8,435 bases of DNA, from positions 1 through 8,435 of the forward strand of contig JAKONL010000135.1 in assembly GCA_022701965.1 (NCBI GenBank), written 5' to 3'. Origin of the DNA: Burkholderiaceae bacterium (GTDB taxonomy: Bacteria; Pseudomonadota; Gammaproteobacteria; Burkholderiales; Burkholderiaceae). The position numbers and the translations under genes are program-made. The notes beneath the pieces are model-generated. The model made no database searches and had not been told where the DNA came from. It was given only the letters and a program-made list of their open reading frames with translations. This document shows positions 5,921-8,435 of the stretch, piece after piece (the first letter of the stretch is position 1; the number at the start of each line of letters is the position of its first letter).

Positions 5921-6525
5921 TCTGGAGTGGATTGCGTGGTGGCGAAGGCGGCGACGTCGAAGCGGACGAATTCGTCCAGCAGCGCACGGCCCGCGGGCCA
6001 GTCGCCGAGGCCGGATTCGCCGTTCAGGTGGCCGCCCTTGCCGCCGAGATGACTGCCGTCGTCGCGGCTCGCATCGACGAAGCGCGCGCCCCAGTCGGCG
6101 GCCATCGCACGGGAGCGGGCGGCGTCACAGTAGGGGTCGTCGGCCGCGGCGACGAGCAGCGACGGAAACGGCAGTCGCTGGCGCACGATCGGCGCCCAGC
6201 CGGGAATCATCTGGCGCAGGTCGTCGCGCTCCGAATCGCCAGGTGCCACGAGAAACGCGGCGCGCACCTTGCCCGTGTTGCGCGAGTGCGCGGCCCAGGC
6301 AGCGACCAGGATGCAGCCGAGGCTGTGGGCGACGAGCACGACCGGCGTCTTCGCGGCGACGACTTCTTCTTCGAGCCGCGCCGACCAGTCGCCGCGCAGC
6401 GGACGAAGCCAGTCGTGCTGCTCGACGCGCCGATCGCCGTACTTGGCTTCCCAGCGGCTCTGCCAGTGCGACGTGTCGCTGTTCTGCCAGCCAGGGAGGA
6501 TGAGGAATGTGGGTTCAGGCGTCAT
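5917..6525 (-). CDS. RBBP9/YdeN-family alpha/beta serine hydrolase
   Basis: A 202-residue cytoplasmic alpha/beta hydrolase of the small RBBP9/YdeN-type family. The catalytic triad can be read: Ser68 in the elbow AHSLG (66-70), Asp130 in AADDPY (127-132), and His166 in GGHLNGESGLGDWPAG. The last motif, together with LPGWQNSDTSHWQ (10-22), is diagnostic for the family. Members are esterase-like and their natural substrates are mostly unknown. The start at 6525 is supported by an upstream GGGAAG at good spacing. A longer frame to 6600 would only extend into parA. The start overlaps the parA stop by 11 bases and the stop overlaps the parB start by four bases, so it is translated as part of the parA-parB operon. 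I infer co-expression; a role in segregation is not shown. Confidence 0.92.
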   Translation of the reverse strand: MTPEPTFLILPGWQNSDTSHWQSRWEAKYGDRRVEQHDWLRPLRGDWSARLEEEVVAAKTPVVLVAHSLGCILVAAWAAHSRNTGKVRAAFLVAPGDSERDDLRQMIPGWAPIVRQRLPFPSLLVAAADDPYCDAARSRAMAADWGARFVDASRDDGSHLGGKGGHLNGESGLGDWPAGRALLDEFVRFDVAAFATTQSTPE

Positions 6526-7369
6526 CGGCGTCTTCCCTTTCCGCCGCAACCGGCGCTGGTATTGCAGTCGCATCGGCCGCACTGGTTTCGTTTGCCGCAT
6601 TGGCCGGCGGCATCTTTTCCACCAGTTCCTTGGCGAATGCGATGAAGGCCTGGCTGCCGCGCGCCGACGGGTCGAAGATCACGCCGGGCAGTCCGTAGCT
6701 GGGCGCTTCGGCCAGCCGCACGTTGCGCGGTATCACGGTGTCGAACACCTTGTCGCCGAAATGCCCCTTGAGCTGCTCGCTGACCTGCTGCTGCAGCGTG
6801 ATGCGCGGATCGAACATCACGCGCAGCAGGCCGACGATCTGCAGGTTCTTGTTGAGGTTCGCATGCACTTGCTTGATGGTGTTGACCAAGTCGGTCAGGC
6901 CTTCCAGGGCGAAGTACTCGCACTGCATCGGCACGATCACGCCATGCGCCGCGCACAGGCCGTTGAGCGTGAGCAGGCTCAGGCTCGGCGGGCAGTCGAT
7001 GAGGATGAAGTCGTACTGTGCGCCGACCCCGGCCAGTGCGGTGCGCAGGCGTTTCTCGCGACGATCCAGCGCGACCATCTCGACTTCGGCGCCCGCGAGT
7101 TCGCGGTTGGCACCCAGCACGTCGTAACCGCCCTTCTCCGACGCCACTCGCGCTTCGGCCACGGTCGCCGATTCGAGCAACACGTCGTACACCGTCAGCT
7201 CCAGCTGGCGCTTGTCGATGCCCGAACCCATCGTCGCGTTGCCCTGCGGATCGAGGTCGATCATCAGCACACGCTGCCCCACCTTTGCGAGGCCCGCGGC
7301 CAGATTGACGGTGGCCGTGGTCTTTCCGACCCCACCCTTCTGGTTCGCGATGCAGAAAATCTTTGCCAT
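6515..7369 (-). CDS. parA: Chromosome partitioning ATPase ParA (Soj family)
   Basis: A 284-residue deviant-Walker ATPase that binds DNA non-specifically as an ATP dimer and is released by ParB, driving origin movement. The deviant Walker A is KGGVGKTT (11-18, with signature Lys11 and Lys16), the A' motif is DLDPQGN (38-44), and Walker B is FILIDCPP (121-128, Asp125). The family end PSYGLPGVIFDPSARGSQAF (223-242) is present. Residues 253-284 form an Ala-rich, acidic tail beyond the core and include the part that overlaps the hydrolase start. Without an N-terminal helix-turn-helix it is the short, chromosomal type. The start at 7369 gives the canonical MAKIFCIANQKGGVGKTT. The leader is purine-rich but has no Shine-Dalgarno. 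It sits 32 bases after the exporter gene and heads the coupled parA-hydrolase-parB unit. Confidence 0.97.
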   Translation of the reverse strand: MAKIFCIANQKGGVGKTTATVNLAAGLAKVGQRVLMIDLDPQGNATMGSGIDKRQLELTVYDVLLESATVAEARVASEKGGYDVLGANRELAGAEVEMVALDRREKRLRTALAGVGAQYDFILIDCPPSLSLLTLNGLCAAHGVIVPMQCEYFALEGLTDLVNTIKQVHANLNKNLQIVGLLRVMFDPRITLQQQVSEQLKGHFGDKVFDTVIPRNVRLAEAPSYGLPGVIFDPSARGSQAFIAFAKELVEKMPPANAANETSAADATAIPAPVAAEREDADDA

Positions 7370-7401
7370 GAGGTCTGTCTTTTTCCGTTTCTTCTGTCTG
7401 T

Positions 7402-8016
7402 CTATCGCGAGGCCGCGAGCTTGATGCCGAAGCCGATCAGGAATATGCCCGCCACTTTTTCCAGGCCTGCGGCGATACGGGGATTGGCACGCAGGCGTTC
7501 GGCGAGGAAATGCGTGAGCAACGTGGCGGCGAGGCCGTAGAGGAAGGTCAGCGTCGCGATGGTCGCGGCCATGACGGCGAAGGTGCGGAACCCCTGATGC
7601 CGAGCCGGATCGACGAACAGCGGAAAGAAGGCCATGTAGAACACGATCGCCTTCGGGTTGAGCAGCGTGATGAACAGGGTCTGGCGGAAGTAGTCGCGCG
7701 GGCGGAAGTTCAGGATGGGCGCATCGCCGGGCCTGGCGCGCAGCATCTTCAGACCGAGCCATGCGAGATAGCCGGCACCGATCCATTGCACCGCCTTGAA
7801 GGCTGCCGGATAGGCGGCTAGCATCGCCGCGACGCCAGCGACTGCCATCCACATCAGCACTTGGTCGCCGGCGATCAGGCCCATCGTTGCCGCCAGACCG
7901 CCGCGAATGCCGCCCTTCCCCGTCGACGTCACCAGCGCCAGATTGCCAGGGCCTGGAATGGCCAGAAACAGGACGATGGCTGCAACGAATGCGCCGTAAT
8001 CAGCGATGCCGAACAT
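7402..8016 (-). CDS. LysE/RhtB-family amino-acid exporter
   Basis: A 204-residue inner-membrane protein of the LysE/RhtB superfamily, which exports amino acids or related small molecules. The family signature IPGPGNLALVTSTGKGGIRG begins at residue 20. About six hydrophobic segments are visible, near residues 5-24, 38-66, 72-92, 112-134, 144-168 and 182-202. The motif LLNPKAIVFYMAFFPLFV (118-135) is also typical. Length is normal. The start at 8016 has only a weak AGGCAG upstream. The gene lies between rsmG (58 bases) and parA (32 bases) on the same strand and is probably part of that transcript. The substrate cannot be told from sequence, and it has no obvious link to segregation. Confidence 0.93.
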   Translation of the reverse strand: MFGIADYGAFVAAIVLFLAIPGPGNLALVTSTGKGGIRGGLAATMGLIAGDQVLMWMAVAGVAAMLAAYPAAFKAVQWIGAGYLAWLGLKMLRARPGDAPILNFRPRDYFRQTLFITLLNPKAIVFYMAFFPLFVDPARHQGFRTFAVMAATIATLTFLYGLAATLLTHFLAERLRANPRIAAGLEKVAGIFLIGFGIKLAASR

Positions 8017-8037
8017 GGGACTGCCTGGAATGAAAGA

Positions 8038-8057
8038 GCGTGGAGTCTAAGCCACGC
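8038..8057 (-). terminator. Weak terminator-like hairpin between rsmG and the exporter gene
   Basis: On the minus strand a perfect six-base-pair stem GCGTGG / CCACGC with an eight-base loop is followed by TCTTTC. The T-run is short and broken, so it may only attenuate transcription into the exporter and parAB genes. Confidence 0.35.
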
Positions 8058-8074
8058 CTTCGGCAGTGCAGATT

Positions 8075-8435
8075 TCAGGTGGTCACCGGACCGGCCCTGC
8101 GAGCCCAGACGATGCAGCGGTCGGCATCGAGGCCGGGCACCTTGAGATGTTCCACGTGAAACACATCGACGCCATTTTTTAGAATCGCGAGTTGCTGCAA
8201 GTCGGCCAGCTCCGTTTCGGGCAGCTTGCCTTTCATAGCCAGCCAGACGCCGTCATCGCTCAGAAGTCTGAACGAACCCTGATAGAAATCCGCGAGCGAG
8301 GCAAAGGCACGGCAACTGACGATGTCGTACGAACCGGCCAGCAATTCCACCCGCCGATGCAGACCGCGCAGGTTCGGCATTTTGAGTTCCACCGCAACCT
8401 GCTGGACGAATGCGGCCTTCTTGGCAACGGCATCG
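8075..8435 (-). CDS. rsmG: 16S rRNA (guanine-N7) methyltransferase RsmG, C-terminal part
   Basis: The last 119 residues of RsmG (GidB), which methylates N7 of G527 (E. coli numbering) in 16S rRNA using S-adenosylmethionine. The frame is open to the right window edge: DAVAKKAAFVQQVAVELKM leads into PNLRGLHRRVE. The ATG at 8392 is internal. The segments SCRAFASLADF and LAMKG match the conserved SRAFASL and LKG parts of the family, and the C-terminus ends shortly after VPGLDADRCIVWARR as usual. The SAM-binding glycine loop lies outside the window. Codons near the C-terminus (VFHVEH) contain a parS site. It heads the minus-strand series leading to parA and parB, the normal gidB-parA-parB order of many proteobacteria, here with an exporter gene inserted. 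Confidence 0.95.
   Translation of the reverse strand, partial: DAVAKKAAFVQQVAVELKMPNLRGLHRRVELLAGSYDIVSCRAFASLADFYQGSFRLLSDDGVWLAMKGKLPETELADLQQLAILKNGVDVFHVEHLKVPGLDADRCIVWARRAGPVTT
8148..8163. promoter_or_regulatory. parS site (ParB binding and loading site) inside rsmG
   Basis: The 16 bases TGTTCCACGTGAAACA match the widely conserved chromosomal parS consensus TGTTNCACGTGAAACA, a near-perfect palindrome around CACGTG. ParB should bind and load here, about 0.8 kb before parA and 2.2 kb before the parB start. It is encoded within the rsmG codons for VFHVEH, so both functions share the bases. Confidence 0.93.

Noticed and set aside
6515..7852. Extension of parA upstream to 7852.
   Set aside because: The extra residues are an out-of-frame reading of the exporter gene. 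The ParA N-terminus MAKIFCIANQKGG is complete from 7369.
8017..8435. Replication origin or DnaA-box cluster near rsmG.
   Set aside because: The gene order suggests the origin is near, but I found no TTATCCACA-type boxes in the window.

Overview
The window is GC-rich, densely coding bacterial chromosome with nine complete genes and one partial gene at each end. Its right half has the order rsmG - lysE family exporter - parA - RBBP9-like hydrolase - parB, all on the minus strand. This is the chromosome-partition neighbourhood that usually lies near the replication origin. The gene order, the base composition and the protein sequences suggest a betaproteobacterium of the order Burkholderiales. 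That placement is an inference from family knowledge, not from a database search.

Left part (1-2179, plus strand): the C-terminal two thirds of a GspE/PilB-type secretion or pilus-assembly ATPase is followed, 49 bases on, by a Wzb-like low-molecular-weight protein-tyrosine phosphatase with a TTG start. After a 198-base, locally AT-rich intergenic region comes a small 82-residue protein of unknown function with a winged-helix-like look.

Middle part (2226-4962): two minus-strand genes, a PduO-type cob(I)alamin adenosyltransferase and a secreted RcnB-like protein with a long Arg/Asp-rich tract, are convergent with the small gene. A plus-strand FAD-linked D-lactate dehydrogenase-like oxidase is divergent from the adenosyltransferase, across an 81-base shared promoter region. 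The oxidase gene ends tail-to-tail inside the last codons of parB, with an 11-base overlap.

Right part (4952-8435, minus strand): the C-terminal part of rsmG carries an exact consensus-type ParB binding site (parS, 8148-8163) inside its coding sequence. It is followed by a LysE/RhtB-type exporter, parA, a serine hydrolase and parB. The hydrolase is tightly embedded: its start overlaps the parA stop by 11 bases and its stop overlaps the parB start as ATGA, so the three genes look translationally coupled. ParA and ParB with the local parS form a chromosome-segregation module.

I saw no tRNA, rRNA, CRISPR array, insertion sequence or riboswitch. No clearly new multi-gene system is visible. The points most worth a second look are the parS inside rsmG, the hydrolase built into the parAB operon, and the phosphatase start site masked by a hairpin.
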